From Phycomyces nitens (taxonomy: Eukaryota; Mucoromycota; Mucoromycetes; Mucorales; Phycomycetaceae): 64,000 nucleotides of DNA. The DNA is taken from positions 5,518,001 to 5,582,000 of the forward strand of contig JAHRBC010000001.1 in the NCBI GenBank assembly GCA_022702545.1, in the 5' to 3' direction. The notes below the pieces were generated by a model. That model was not told the origin of the DNA. It saw only the letters and a program-made list of their open reading frames with translations, and did not search any database. Below, in pieces: positions 23,480-35,507 of the stretch. Made by a program: the position numbers and the translations under genes. Each line of letters begins with the position of its first letter. The first letter of the stretch is position 1.

Positions 23480-24373
23480 AGAGAGCACCCTTTTTTTTCT
23501 TTTTTAATTTAATTTTGGAAGTGTCTATTAATAAAGCATGTATTTATTTTTAACTTGAACATTTCACAATTGGAAGTGCTGTGATATAATTAAAAGTATA
23601 GAGTATATCCCCAGGGTCAAGATCGAAGCATCGTATTAAATTATACGGGAAAGCAAGACACTCTTTAACCAGGAAACATTGTTTTAAAATAAGAAGAAAC
23701 AATGATACAAGAATAGCATGCCTGTACTTCTTGACCCATCAAAAAAACAAAAACAAGATACATATATCTCTCTCTTTCTCTCTCTTTTGTCCGTAGTGCC
23801 GCTTCCTGGTGTCACATACGCATTCTATATTTTTTTTGTATTAAAGATATTTTATTACTTTTTGATCTATATAAGAGCTACCGATTTGTGCCACAGTTGA
23901 ATAGGGGATGAATGGATTTCTGTTTAAAAACCATCTTGTTTGCAACACAAAAAAAAATCTGTCTGTTTGACTTTAGTTCTATCTAGAAAATCAACAGCAG
24001 ATATTTGTTGCTATCCAAAAATGACATGTTCTTTATATACTCTGATACTTCAGGGTTGTCAATAGCAACCAATCCACCCAGTTGACTTGTGAACTGGAGC
24101 TGTATCCAGGACGACAGATTGACGTAGAACCCAAGTGGTGCAAGGCTATTTCAAATGATTCAATCTCTAGGCTATTTTTGGTAACGCCGTCCCAATCATT
24201 CATTTTGGATAAAATCGCTTGGACCTTGGACGCACACTCCACTCATGGGACCAACTACAAGTATCATTTTATTTTTATTGCCAAATAAAGACAGGAAAAG
24301 AGTCCATTGTAAATTAGGCTATAAAAGCCATCTTTTAATCCTTCTTCTCTTGAACCCAATATTTTATCATAAA
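23480..24373. other. Intergenic region with an unassigned coding-like minus-strand frame
   Basis: Downstream of the allantoicase. On the minus strand 24033..24242 is an open frame of 69 codons with gene-like composition (its sequence includes IALHHLGS and VNWVDWLLL) but no family that I know and no clear start or splice context; it may be a remnant. Otherwise AT-rich. Confidence 0.35.
24320..24327 (+). promoter_or_regulatory. Probable TATA box of the Ser-rich protein gene
   Basis: TATAAAAG sits 47 bp before the ATG at 24374, in the context GGCTATAAAAGC. The same GGCTATAAAAGC context occurs ahead of the aminopeptidase gene. Confidence 0.55.
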
Positions 24374-24979
24374 ATGGCCAGCCTACCAAAACTGCATTCA
24401 TTTGGCAAACGACGCTCGGTTCAGGCTAACCAAAGCCCCAAAGACAAACCAAGGGTTGTGACCCGCACTCTCTCTTCTTCTAGCTTCTCCATCATGACTC
24501 CAGCCACAAAGATGCGCAGACGAATATCCACTTTTCTGAATGGCAGTATCTCAATCTCCTCAACCCATGGCTCTCCTGAACAAAGTTGCTTTAAAGGCGG
24601 CATGTTTCTTGCCAGACAAAATCAACCAGAAGACAGTTCTGACGGCACCAGCACAACCTCCTCTGAATCAGACCACCCACACTCGCCATCGACAGAGATT
24701 GGAGGGATGCCACCAAATATTCGGCCACATGCAGTCAGCCCTGTACTTAAAAAGCAACCACAGGATGTCTGGTGTGTTCACCAGGATATCTGGGTCGTTT
24801 CACCCCCTAATTACCAATCTGTCACGCCTCACACGAATCCCACAGAAACAGTTGGATTGCAGCTAGCTCAGCAGGTCAGTCGTGTACTAGGCTCGGTTGT
24901 AGCCGATGTGGATGAGGAAATCGATAAAGAATGGGAGATAAGCAGAGCCGCACTGTCCTGGAGTCTTTCTCATTGTTAA
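24374..24979 (+). CDS. Uncharacterised Ser/Thr-rich protein (201 aa)
   Basis: A single exon. The first 60 residues are basic with RxxS/T sites (for example KMRRRIST), the middle is a Ser/Thr/Pro-rich disordered stretch, and the last 55 residues (from NPTETVGLQLAQQVSRVLG) form a likely amphipathic helix followed by KEWEISRAALSW, the best candidate for a conserved core. A TATA box lies upstream. I do not recognise the family; a gene restricted to Mucoromycota is plausible. The start is the first Met of the low-complexity region; an in-frame upstream extension (24245) is open but lies across the TATA box. Confidence 0.6.
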   Translation: MASLPKLHSFGKRRSVQANQSPKDKPRVVTRTLSSSSFSIMTPATKMRRRISTFLNGSISISSTHGSPEQSCFKGGMFLARQNQPEDSSDGTSTTSSESDHPHSPSTEIGGMPPNIRPHAVSPVLKKQPQDVWCVHQDIWVVSPPNYQSVTPHTNPTETVGLQLAQQVSRVLGSVVADVDEEIDKEWEISRAALSWSLSHC

Positions 24980-25367
24980 TTATTATTGTCAAGTATAAAC
25001 TTTTTTTGTATATATATATATAAATCACTCATTATCTATAATCATTTATTATACTATTATTATCCACCCCCCAAAAAAATGTAATTTTCTTAATATTATT
25101 TATATATATACATATATACATACATATATTTTATTTATTTATTTATTATACAGTCTTTGGACCCGAATGACCTTCTTTTTATTCTAAATATATATATAAA
25201 TAAATAAATTAAATGGGCGCAGTTCAAGCATCGAAAAGCTGATGTAAGCATGGATACAAGACTATTTAATTTGCAAAGTAAGCTTGCTACTTCTCTCTCT
25301 CTCTCTTTCTCCTTCTCAAATACAATCCAATTATCCAATAACAAAGCTAGCTATCCAAATCGATAAA
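24980..25367. other. AT-rich spacer between Ser-rich gene and transposon relic
   Basis: Contains TATA and TTTA runs (25010-25150) and a CT run (25291-25312). Nothing else seen. Confidence 0.45.
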
Positions 25368-26227
25368 ATGTCAGGGTCTAGCATGACATCTGTCAATAAT
25401 CAGAACAAAAAGATCATCAGGAGATCAGGACACCTACAGCTTACTAGGTCGCAATATATTCAATATTTAATCATTGAAAAGAGTGTGAACCATTTGATGA
25501 CGCCAACCCCAATATCTCGAGAGTCAGATATTCCTAGACAGACAGTCTGTGGAATCATTATCAATGCTGCCGATGAAAATAATACAATCACTCTAAAAGA
25601 GTTTGATGATATTTGTGGCATTAGTGCGTCCACTCTGCAATTTCTTGAACAATGTTGAAAGACTTGCATTGAAGAGGGCAATTCCAATGGAGAAAAAGAG
25701 AAACGATAAAGAGATTTGTTGTAAAAGAAAAGAATTTATATTAAGCCTTTAACCAGAGGGAATTCTGTACAATCAAAATTGTATTTTTATTGATAAGGTA
25801 GGCTTCAACATTAATATGATCAAAGGCAGTGGTCGATTAAAAACTAGCACACCAGCTTTTGTTAAAACAAAAACCAAGAGAGCAACAAATGTGACAATAC
25901 TATTTGCTCTTTCAGCACAGGGCGTTGAATGCTGCATGTCAAAATTGTTAAAGGCGGTACTACTGGTAAGGCAAAGGAGCAATACAAAACATATTTTTAT
26001 CTATTCTTTTTATAATAGTACCAACTAAACTTGATGCTTTACAGGCCCAGTATTCAAAGTTTGTTCAGCAATTGGTACAGAGGATGGACAATGCCAGAAT
26101 TCATTACAATCCATCTCTCCACAACTTGCTTCAAGAAAGAAACAAGCACCAGCTCAAGTTTCTTCCTCCTTACTCACCTTTCTTAAACCCTGTCAAAGAA
26201 TGCTTTTCAACGCTAATTTTTTTTTGA
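25368..26227 (+). pseudogene. IS630/Tc1-mariner-type transposase relic, rightward copy
   Basis: An N-terminal frame (25368..25658) contains a helix-turn-helix-like segment (SRESDIPRQTV). After a decayed stretch, 25816..25966 reads GRLKTSTPAF and NVTILFALSAQGV, then an apparent intron (GTAAGG to TTTACAG) leads into 26044..26227 with the hallmark DNARIHY and FLPPYSPFLNPVKECFS, the second Asp and the C-terminal region of a DDE_3 domain. The third catalytic Glu position reads Lys-Glu rather than Ile-Glu/Asp. The frame between the N-terminal part and the catalytic part is broken, and the protein ends early in a poly-T run, so it is a dead copy. It belongs to the cut-and-paste IS630/Tc1 superfamily. 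Confidence 0.7.
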
Positions 26228-26399
26228 GTATTATTTGGATAGCAAAGAAACGTCATGAGAGAATAAAGTCTAGTATACATATTGGTTTTTTACTCCAAGT
26301 TTGCCGACTATAATTCTTATTTTGCGGATGTGTATCTATTTGCATTACGTAATTAAAGCATTGGCTCAAGATCGAAGCATCTATCAAAAAAATAAAAAC

Positions 26400-27460
26400 G
26401 AACAAGAATGCCTTATTCAACTGACACAGTCATTAACCGAAACCTTTTTTTAGCCAACTCAATGATTCTGATAGTCGATTTATCTTCAATTGTCAAACAA
26501 ACTCTCTTGTACTCCCATTGAGTTTTGATCAGAACAACTCAATAGGGTTTAAAAATAACAAGGGGGCAAATATGTGGCTTTATAGCCACGATCTTCAATC
26601 AAATTTCATACCTACACTTTATGAATCGAAGCATTATCCGTAACTAGGCAACGGCCATTCATCCCACGTTGATCTTCAATCAAATTTCATACCTTTACAC
26701 TTTATGAATCGAAGCATTATCCGTAACTAGGCAACGGCCATTCATCCCACGTTGATCTTCAATCAAATTTCATACCTTTACACTTTATGAATCGAAGCAT
26801 TATCCGTAACTAGGCAACGGCCATTCATCCCACGTTGATCTCCAACCTATCAATAAAATTACTCGAAAATCAAAAAAAAAATGTTCACTGCATGTACTGA
26901 CTCTATTGTTTAACTCGTCATCTTCCGCTTTACCATCTTTCCTCTTTCTTTTCTTCGAATGACCAGCCTTCTTCTGGACACCCTTTGGTTTACCCAAGGT
27001 TAAATCAATTACCCCCCTTTTTTTCGCAGATAACACCAATTATAGTCACAGTAATGCTTCTTCAAAGGAGCCAATGTCTTTGCAGGTGTTCCTCGCTTTG
27101 ATCGACCAAAGTTTCTAGGAATATGCATGTTCAAAGCTGTCTCGTCAATAAAAAAAACGCGCCTATTTTCCCAATTCATATTTCTATCTGCTTCCCATTT
27201 AAGACCTCTTTCTTTTCTTTAGCGTTTCCCTCTGATGTTTCACTACTCATAGAAATATTTTGGTAAAAGCCTTGATAGCTGCTTAAATCCACAAGTTTCT
27301 TAACATCGGGTTCTGCTACCTTGCTTATATCTGACTGTCCCCCAATAGCCTCATTCCAAACCGACTGTCCAAGCCATTTTCGACCATTCCAATTTCCATG
27401 GTATCAGGCTATGGAATCTCGTCCATTACGTTGAAACGATACATGTAATCATCTGGTACG
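26400..27460 (-). pseudogene. IS630/Tc1-mariner-type transposase relic, leftward copy with triplicated catalytic segment
   Basis: Read on the minus strand in several frames. An upstream part (27230-27440) gives GRKWLGQSVWNEAIGG. Then come FFIDETALNMH with the first catalytic Asp (about 27140), GRSKRGTPAK, KRGVIDLTLGKPKGVQKK, then the second catalytic motif LVTDNASIHK, and finally YLPPC, LNPIE, LFWSKLKWEYK with the third acidic residue (about 26540). Frameshifts occur at an A/G homopolymer near 27015 and between the segments. The part carrying LVTDNASIH is present three times in tandem. It is a different subfamily from the rightward copy 0.2 kb away, so two insertions are needed. Confidence 0.75.
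26590..26836. repeat. Three tandem copies of an 83-bp unit (81, 83, 83 bp)
   Basis: Copies 26590-26670, 26671-26753 and 26754-26836 are identical except for a 2-bp T deletion in the first. A degenerate fourth start (GATCTCCAACC) follows. On the minus strand each unit encodes MNGRCLVTDNASIHKV of the transposase. The near-identity implies a recent duplication within an already dead element. Confidence 0.95.
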
Positions 27461-27799
27461 TTATAAAAAAAAAGCCTGAATAAGAAAGAGGAGTGTATCC
27501 AGAATAAAACTATTATAAAGTCCAGGAGATAAATTAAATGTTTTTCCTCTGTTTATATGCTTTTTTGATGCAAGGAAGAATCACTTTATCTCATGGGAAA
27601 ATGGATGATATATGATAACAGTTTATTCAAACAAGCAAACAAACAAACAAACCATGACAATATTCGGGCTGCTTATCACCAAGAACAATATTTTCTCAAG
27701 AAAGTACATACTGTTAATTAGCCTTTTTGGCAAGCTCAGTAAGGTTGACTTTAATCTTTTCCATTATTCTCAAATTTTATTTTTTATTTATTTCTCTTT
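27461..27799. other. Spacer between two relics
   Basis: AT-rich sequence between the leftward transposase relic and the decayed minus-strand gene. It contains a (CAAA)n run at 27634-27652. Nothing else supported. Confidence 0.4.
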
Positions 27800-28612
27800 T
27801 CAATCCAGTTCTACGGAAGAAGATGCCGAGTCTGTGTCGGTAATGTTACTACCTTCCGATGCAGGGAAATCTTCTCTGTAGCAGATATTTGATGTAACTG
27901 GCTTTGTCAAAAATGACATATTGTTTTGCTGTGCAGTATGTATGATTGACTGGATAGCCTCAAAGTTCCAGGTAACCATCCTCTGTAGATAAAAAAAAAG
28001 TAACTGGTTAATATATTATAGATAAATCAAACAAATGACAGCAGTCAAATACTCGGCGATCCCAGCACTATTGTTATCTGATGGAGGAATATCTATTTCT
28101 TCAAGGCAATCACGGACTATAATTCCATTTACAAGCTTAGTACCAATTATTCGCAAATTTGGCTTGTTGAAATTCCATGACAAGACGCGTAAATGCTGGG
28201 TGCATTCTTTGTAAGGAAGGAGACTAGACAAATGGAAAAGTAAGCTTTTTGTTTGTCTTTGTTTGATATTTTGATAGTAGGCTTGTCCTCACAGAAAAAC
28301 ACACATCTTGAATCCCATTTGAGTTTGTAAAATATGAATTCCAAGCGTATATCCTTTTCATTTATATCTACCAAGCCATTCGCTTTCAATGTCTTGATAG
28401 TTTGTGAATGGCATTTAGATCTGTGAAACTTGAATTTAATAAGAGCGTCATTGAGAAAACAGGTAATACGTTCTTACCCTTTTTTGTTTTATATCCATGC
28501 TTTGAGTTAAGACGCTGGTCAAAAAATATCGCCATAAACGTTTAGACGGTACCAATCTTTGTTGTGTTTTCCTTCAAAGTAATTATCCATGATACAATAA
28601 TCACCTAGACAA
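27800..28612 (-). pseudogene. Decayed gene of an unrecognised family, possible PD-(D/E)XK-like nuclease signature
   Basis: Four minus-strand coding blocks follow each other in order. Block 1 (about 28505-28607) reads YCIMDNYFEGKHNKDWYRLN, then VYGDIF, followed by a frameshift in a T6 run. Block 2 (about 28250-28480) includes KCHSQTIKTLKANGLVD and DIRLEFIFYKL, then CVFFCEDKPT. Block 3 (28016-28231) reads LRIIGTKLVNGIIVRD. Block 4 is the terminal exon 27800..27982, with acceptor CTACAG and stop TGA, encoding RMVTWNFEAIQSI. The donor for the last intron is missing where the frame needs it. Spacing of an acidic residue before a strand and E-D-K after it resembles a PD-(D/E)XK nuclease core, but that is a pattern guess. 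I cannot name the family; it is likely to be a multicopy Mucoromycota gene. Confidence 0.4.
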
Positions 28613-28639
28613 ATAAATCAGTCAATTGAACATTGAATA

Positions 28640-30410
28640 TTTTTACAAGACATCGTACTCAGTATATGGTCAATTCAGGAATACCGTTAAATCAACAACA
28701 TAAACCCAGTCAAGGACTATATGAATTAGTAACAGTGTCAGGCACAAGTCAATACATAATATAGGTGTGCTTCATTCACTTTTGATCTACAGAAACCAAA
28801 GCAAGAAGGAGATGGTTGTCAAGAGCAGTAATTCATGTCTGATACCGTTTTTGCAAGTAATAATCTTGACATTTTGGTAGACTAGATTAGAATCGACTGT
28901 TGCCAGTTTATTCGAGCTGTATGAATTACTTTTAATTTAGACTATCTACTGAAAGTGTATTCTTGATAGACTTTTAAAGTCTGGCTTCAAACAAGAACAA
29001 GCTGGTTCAAAGATTGATTTTTACTGTAGATTATGATGCGTAAAGAGTAAAGAGTAAAAATGAAAATACAAAGTGATTGACAACCAAAGTCTTGAAACTG
29101 ATTAATGCGTAATCTTGGGAATCTCCTGCTGTGTCGATTTACTTAACCGTAAAAATTATAGTCCGCAAAATAAAAAATTCATCCGCAAATAAAATAAAAT
29201 AAAATAAATAAAAAGTCCATAAACTTTGAGTAAAAAAAAAACCAATGAATATATTTCACCCTTTATATATATATTTTCTAAAATTGCATTTCCATAAAGA
29301 AAACCAGCAATTCATCTATTAAAAAATAAAATAGAGAATAAATAATTGGATATTTATTATCCGAATTAGACTCCGATTTATTCCGCCGTGTTTCAATTTC
29401 AAATCAATTGTTTTCTTTTTTTTTTTTTTTAATATGGCTCAGAATACACATACATTTATTGCCAATTAACAAAAAAAATTGGCAAATGTGCGACGAGGTC
29501 TGAGCATACATTATTGTTCTTGTTAAATATCAAACATTTTCCAGCCACTCGGTTCTGAATAACCTGTAGATAGAACTGTAGAATCAAGAGAAATGAGGAT
29601 TTTTGCAGCCCAAATCTCCATTCAACAGCAAAAGCCCCCATCCAAAGGCCATATTTTATAGAACCAGATGTTCTATATATAAAATACTCTAATATTCTAT
29701 TCTATCAAAGGTACCAAGCGTTGCAAGACGGTCGGCACGTGCGACAGGGTAGGACATGTATTCTGTCCAACCTCATTGACTTGGCCTTCTCCGCTAAGCT
29801 ATTCGACTTGCAAAAAAAAGCCAAGCCAAACACTTTGAGTCTAAAGTACCAAAATAGCAGTAAACAACAGTAAAGAGCAAGGTACACGGCTAATTGATAC
29901 AAGATCAAGAAATTCGATTTATTTTTAATATTCTATTCTATTATTATTATTATTATTTTTATTAAAAATTACCTAGCCACCCTTAGGCTTAGTTGAATTA
30001 GACCGAGATGAAGAAGCTCTTGAACATGTACTTCTTTAGATAGAGAATGAAAAGCGTCTTAATCACAGTATATAATGCAATCTAACTGAATGAAATTGAA
30101 AAAATGAAAATGAAAAATGAAAAATGAAAAAAAAAGAAAGGGTGACCTGGCTATTAAACAGATACAGATAGATATACATATATAGTAGTCTGACCTGGTC
30201 CATCATTGCCAAGTCTTCCTATTACCTTGTATTTCCAAGCAGCGCACTTTATAACCAAATAAACTCTTTATTCTATTTAGGCATCTTCAACCCCTTCTCT
30301 TTCTCTTTCTTCCTCTTCCTTTTGCTTCTCATTTCTCTTTCTCTTTCTCTTTCTTTTGTTAATTTTGCCACCTTCATTTTCTCCTCTTCCAATCATCTCT
30401 GTACTGCACC
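28640..30410. other. AT-rich intergenic region upstream of the flippase gene
   Basis: Possibly includes the upstream end of the decayed gene (to about 29150). (ATAAA)n at 29190-29215, poly-T at 29412-29431 and (TTA)n near 29941-29956. The last 120 bp before the flippase ATG are a CTTT-rich pyrimidine tract (about 30286-30360) typical of a fungal 5' UTR or promoter. No gene seen. Confidence 0.45.
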
Positions 30411-33400
30411 ATGCCTGTGCCAGTATCTGACTGGTTAAAGCGTGCCCGTCGCTTTCGCCATGACCCTGTCAAATCTCTCAAACTAAAAAGAAAGTCAAAG
30501 AGCGCATTCCCCATGCCATCCGCAGAACAACGAAAGATCTATGTCAATATGCCAATCGCTGCAGACGAGGTAGACGAGTATGGCCAGCCATTGAAAAGCT
30601 ACATGCGAAACAAGATCCGGACAGCAAAGTATACCTGGTACACATTCTTACCAAAGAATCTGTTTGAACAATTCAGAGGAATCGCAAATCTCTATTTCCT
30701 TTTTCTTGTCATCCTTCAAATGTTCCCAACCTTTAGCACATCAGCATCACCAATCCTTGTCATCCTCCCACTCGCGGCCATTCTCATCCTAACTGGCGTC
30801 AAGGACTTGATGGAAGACAGAAAACGACAGGCAACAGACGACGGTGTCAACCATGCCGTAGCCTATACCCTCAGCAAATGGAAGAATATCAATGTGCCTG
30901 AATACAAAGTCTCGCTCGGAAAGCGCTGGCTCAATTCCCTCGTCAAGTTTCTTACGCCCTGGAAGAAGCAAAAGAAAATCGACGACGACGACAACGACGA
31001 CAAACGCCTATCACGCGCACTGAGTCGTGTACCGACAACAATGTCTCGCACAGACTCTTTCCTCGAACCATCTACGCCCACAAGCAAGACTTCCTCTATT
31101 GGACGCACGTTGCGCTCGGGCTCCGCACCCTTTAGCCAAGTGTTTAAAAAAAAGAAGATGCCTTATCGGCCCGGCCAGGTCCCGCATTCGGTCCTCAGAC
31201 GCTCCGTCCAGAACAGCAATTCTCAAGAGAAGAAGAAGAAGAAGAAGAAGCAGGTATTGTTGCCAAAGCGCCCGATGGATAAGCGTTGGCAGGGAGTCCA
31301 GTGGAAAAATGTCCAGGTTGGAGACTTTGTCTATCTACGTGATGGTGAGCCTATTCCAGCAGATATTGTCGTCCTGTCTTCCTCTGAGCCTGATGGTCTG
31401 TGCTACGTCGAAACACAGAATTTGGATGGTGAGACGAATTTGAAGATCAAACGTTCTTTGCAGGCCACAGTTGAAATGAGTACTCCAGAAGACTGTGAGC
31501 GGGCCCAATTCTATGTCGAAAGTGAGCCCCCACACGCAAACCTCTATTCTTATAATGGTGTCCTGCGCTGGAAGGTGGAGCGGACAGACGAAGGCATGGA
31601 GGAACAGAAATATCCTGGTGTACCCGTTACCCCGCGCGATAGTCTAGAAGAAGATGAACTTGAGGATGAAATTGTGTACCATGAAAAGTCTGAGGCTATT
31701 ACAGGCAGCAGCCTCCTTCTTCGTGGCTGTGTACTGCGTAATACAGGGTGGGTCATTGGCTTGGTTCTCTTTACGGGTAACGAGACAAAGATCATGCTCA
31801 ATTCCGGAAAGACTCCCAGTAAACGTAGTAAGATGGAAAAGGCCACAAATCCCCATGTAAGTTGTCTAGGAATTGCTGTGGATTAAAACTAAAGTCCAAT
31901 ATGTATCAATAGGTAATTGCAAACTTTGTCCTCTTGTTTATTCTCTGTATCATATGTTCTATTGCTGTCAGTATTGTCTACAATCAAACCTCTTCATCCA
32001 ATTTCTTTGAGCAGCCTGATGCCGAAAGCTCTTCTATGGAAGGTTTCCTCATGTTTTGGTATGTACATACTTCTGGAAATATCGGGGTCAAAATCCGTAC
32101 AGGATATTCAATATATTAAATATCCATCGACCTCTGCTTCATTAGGACAACTCTGGTCATCTACCAAAATATCATTCCGATCTCTCTCTACATATCAGTC
32201 CAGATTGTCAAGACTGCTGCAGTAAGTCAGCTTTTAAGCTTCTCAGCCCCCTTCTTTTTGCACGTATTTACAATGTGGCCCCATTGTGTGGCTCATTTCA
32301 TATGTAGGCATACTTTATTCACACTGACATTGACATGTACAACGTCCGTCTTGATCAGCCTTGTGTACCAAAGACATGGAATATTTCTGATGACCTTGGC
32401 CAAATCGAATACATCTTTTCCGATAAAACCGGCACCTTAACCCAAAATGTCATGGAGTTTAGAAGGTGTACAATCAATGGTGTTGTCTATGGTCTGGGTG
32501 AGACAGAGGCTGCAATTGGTGCCAAACTACGCGACGACCCAAACGCACTCAATACAAGAGGTGATTCAGAAAACGAACTCGAGGCTGCCCGTCAAAAGAT
32601 GAACCAGGAACAATCAAAACTATTCGAACACAAGTACATTAACCCCAACTCGCCTTTTGTGGATCCCTTGGTTTACGAAGATCTGGCCAAGAACGACAGC
32701 CAGTCTCAGAGTGTGGTTCACTTCTTTTCTGCTCTTGCTTTCTGCCATACCGTGATTCCCGAGATATCTGACCCCGACAAGCCCAATATAATCGACTACA
32801 AGGCCCAGTCTCCCGATGAGGCTGCTCTGGTTGCCACTGCACGCGACGTTGGATTCACATTCTTTGCTCGTGAACAGGATACTGTCAAGATTGATGCTAT
32901 GGGTGAAGTAAGAAGCATGCAGCTCCTCAATGTCCTCGAATTCAACTCTACAAGAAAGCGCATGAGTGTCATTATGAGATCTCCCCAGGATGGCCGGGTT
33001 GTGCTGCTGTGCAAGGGTGCAGACTCTGTAATCTACGAAAGACTCTCTCAGAATCTGGGGGATGATGAAGATGACCAGAATCAGAAGCGTATCAGAGAAG
33101 AAACCCTCCAACACTTGGCAGTATTTGCCAACGATGGTCTGCGTACTCTTTGTATTGCCAGTCGTGTGCTAGAAGAGTCTGAATACCAAGCCTGGGCTGC
33201 TCGTTACAAGGATGCCTCCAATAGCATTGTCAACAGAGAAGAAGAAATCGAGAATGTGTGCGAAGAAATCGAACAGTCCCTGACACTTATTGGTGGAACA
33301 GCCATTGAGGACAAGCTTCAGGAAGGTGTGCCCGAGACCATTGCCGTACTTGCCAAGGCTGGCATCAAGATCTGGGTATTGACAGGCGACAAGATCGAGA

Positions 33401-35507
33401 CTGCTATCAACATTGGATTTGCCTGTAACCTTTTGACCAAGGACATGTTACTTCTCAGTGTCAATGGACGTGATGCGGATGACACCCTGGAGCAGCTACG
33501 ACAGGCTCAGGCTCAGGTCAATGAAAAGTCAACGTATCAAAAGTGTGCGCTTGTGATTGACGGCGAGTCTCTAAAGTATGCTCTGGAGCCACCCTGCAAA
33601 AAGGAACTCTTGACTCTGGGTACCCAGTGTATGGCTGTATTGTGTTGTCGTGTCAGTCCAATGCAAAAGGCAAAGGTGGTCAATCTGGTCAAGAAAGGAC
33701 TAAAGGTGATGACATTGGCTATTGGTGATGGTGCAAATGATGTTTCTATGATCCAGGAAGCCAATGTAGGTGTTGGTATCAGTGGTGAAGAAGGTCGGCA
33801 GGCCGTAATGGCGTCAGACTATGCAATTGGACAATTCAGATACTTGAGTAAGCTGCTGCTGGTCCACGGTCGATGGTCTTACCTGAGAACCTCTGAGATG
33901 ATCCTGACCTTCTTTTACAAGAACATTATGTGGACACTTGTCTTGTTCTGGTACCAGCTGTTCTGCGGGTAAGTCAAGCGAGATCAACAATTGGAAGAAG
34001 AAGAAAAGCTAATATTGTTCAACATAGTTTCTCTGGCACAATGATGTTTGACTACTCTTATATTACTCTCTACAATCTCGTCTTTACCTCTTTGCCATGT
34101 ATCTTTGCCGGTGTGCTCGATCAGGACCTCAAGGCGGCTTACTCTTACAAGCACCCCCAGCTTTACCTGATGGGCATTCGAAATGACAAGTTCCCTGTCT
34201 CAAGGTTCTATCTCACGGTTGTCGATGCAATCTATCAATCGGCAATCTGCTTTGGTATTCCCTATCTTGTGTTCGTAGACGCCAAGATGCATTCAAGTGG
34301 CTATGATACCGAGGGTGTCTATGAACTCGGCACATTTATTGCCGGTATTGCAGTGATTGTTGCCAATGCTCTCGTAGGCTTCACAATCTATAGCTGGACA
34401 TATGTAATGGTACTCGTCTTGGTTCTCTCGTGTGCAACTTATTTCATCTGGACTGGTATCTATGCACATGTCATGACATTCACGTTCTATGGAGAGGACA
34501 TCCTGTTCCGTGGAGGCACCTTTTGGCTATGTCTGTTGGTCACCTTTATCATCTGTATGATGCCTCGCTACGTGACAAAGTACTACTTGCACATGTATTA
34601 TCCATTCGATAATGATATTATCCGTGAAATTGTACTGTGTAATGGCCACAGTGTGTTTGACTGGCATCATGGACGCAAGGCCCGCCCCCAGTTAGAAGAA
34701 GAAATGCCAATTAACCTAGCACGCTCGCCAACCGGCCATTCGACATCGGCCGAGTACGCGGCGGACCGGATGATGCAAGATGAACTCTATGCTGATGAAA
34801 ACTCTTATGCGCTCACTGAACCTAGTCCGGTATTCAAATATGCCAAACTCAACCGAACAATGACAGCTGCTTCTGGAAAGAGCGAGATTATGTACATGAA
34901 GTCGGGCCAAAGTACTTCCTTTACCGGGTTCGCTTATTCATCGGACGATGCACACGTGTTTGACGAGTACCGCAAGTCGGTCTATCGTCGCAACAGCAGT
35001 GCTAGTCTCTCGCCATCCCAAATCAATTCGCCACTGCCCTGGGAAGACAACAAGACTGGCAAGCGTGGTGACTGGATGCCACTAGACAAGTTCAAGCTAA
35101 AGAGATACGAGACTGACCCATACGCTGCCAAACAACAAAGCAAGAGTGTTGCCTGGAAGATGATGAATGCCATGAAGCGCAAACCGTCTCCAAAACCTTC
35201 TCGATTAGCCCAGCAGGATCCATTCTCAATGTTTGACCAGACAGACGAAATGAGTGAGCCAGATGGCCAGGGCAGCACTGCATCGTCTTCTAGTTCGACT
35301 TTGCATGTCAACCAACTTGACGTGTCTGCCACCAGACTGGCTACCTCGAGTACCACTCTCCTTCAACCAAGCACTCCTCTGTCTGCTGGGTATCATAGCC
35401 AAAGCTCATCATCATCGGATCTTCCTACACGGCCACTTTTGAACTCGACTTCACCACTGCCAAGTGACTTTGACCCTCTTCATTCCCCTCGTCCTTCATC
35501 CAACTAG
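30411..35507 (+). CDS. P4-type ATPase, phospholipid flippase of the Dnf1/Dnf2 type
   Basis: Five exons (30411..31856, 31913..32058, 32146..32221, 32308..33968, 34028..35507) encode 1602 residues. P4-ATPases move phospholipids from the outer to the cytosolic leaflet, normally with a Cdc50-family partner. Visible are TM1-TM2 (about 90-131), the DGET loop of the actuator domain (about 339), PISLYISVQ in TM4, phosphorylation site Asp595 in DKTGTLTQN, hinge GDGANDV (about 1029) and the remaining TM helices before about 1300. NISDDLGQIEYIF around the site points to Dnf1/2 rather than Drs2. Between TM2 and the actuator core lies a Ser- and Lys-rich insertion (about 158-290) with acidic and K7 runs, and the last 300 residues form a Ser-rich cytosolic tail. 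Both are plausible regulatory phosphorylation regions. All introns have good GT-AG sites. Confidence 0.96.

Noticed and set aside
26590..26836. Regular repeats that could be mistaken for a CRISPR array; the same applies to the array at 62937-63600.
   Set aside because: The units are directly adjacent with no spacers, they carry transposase or splice-like sequence, and the genome is eukaryotic.
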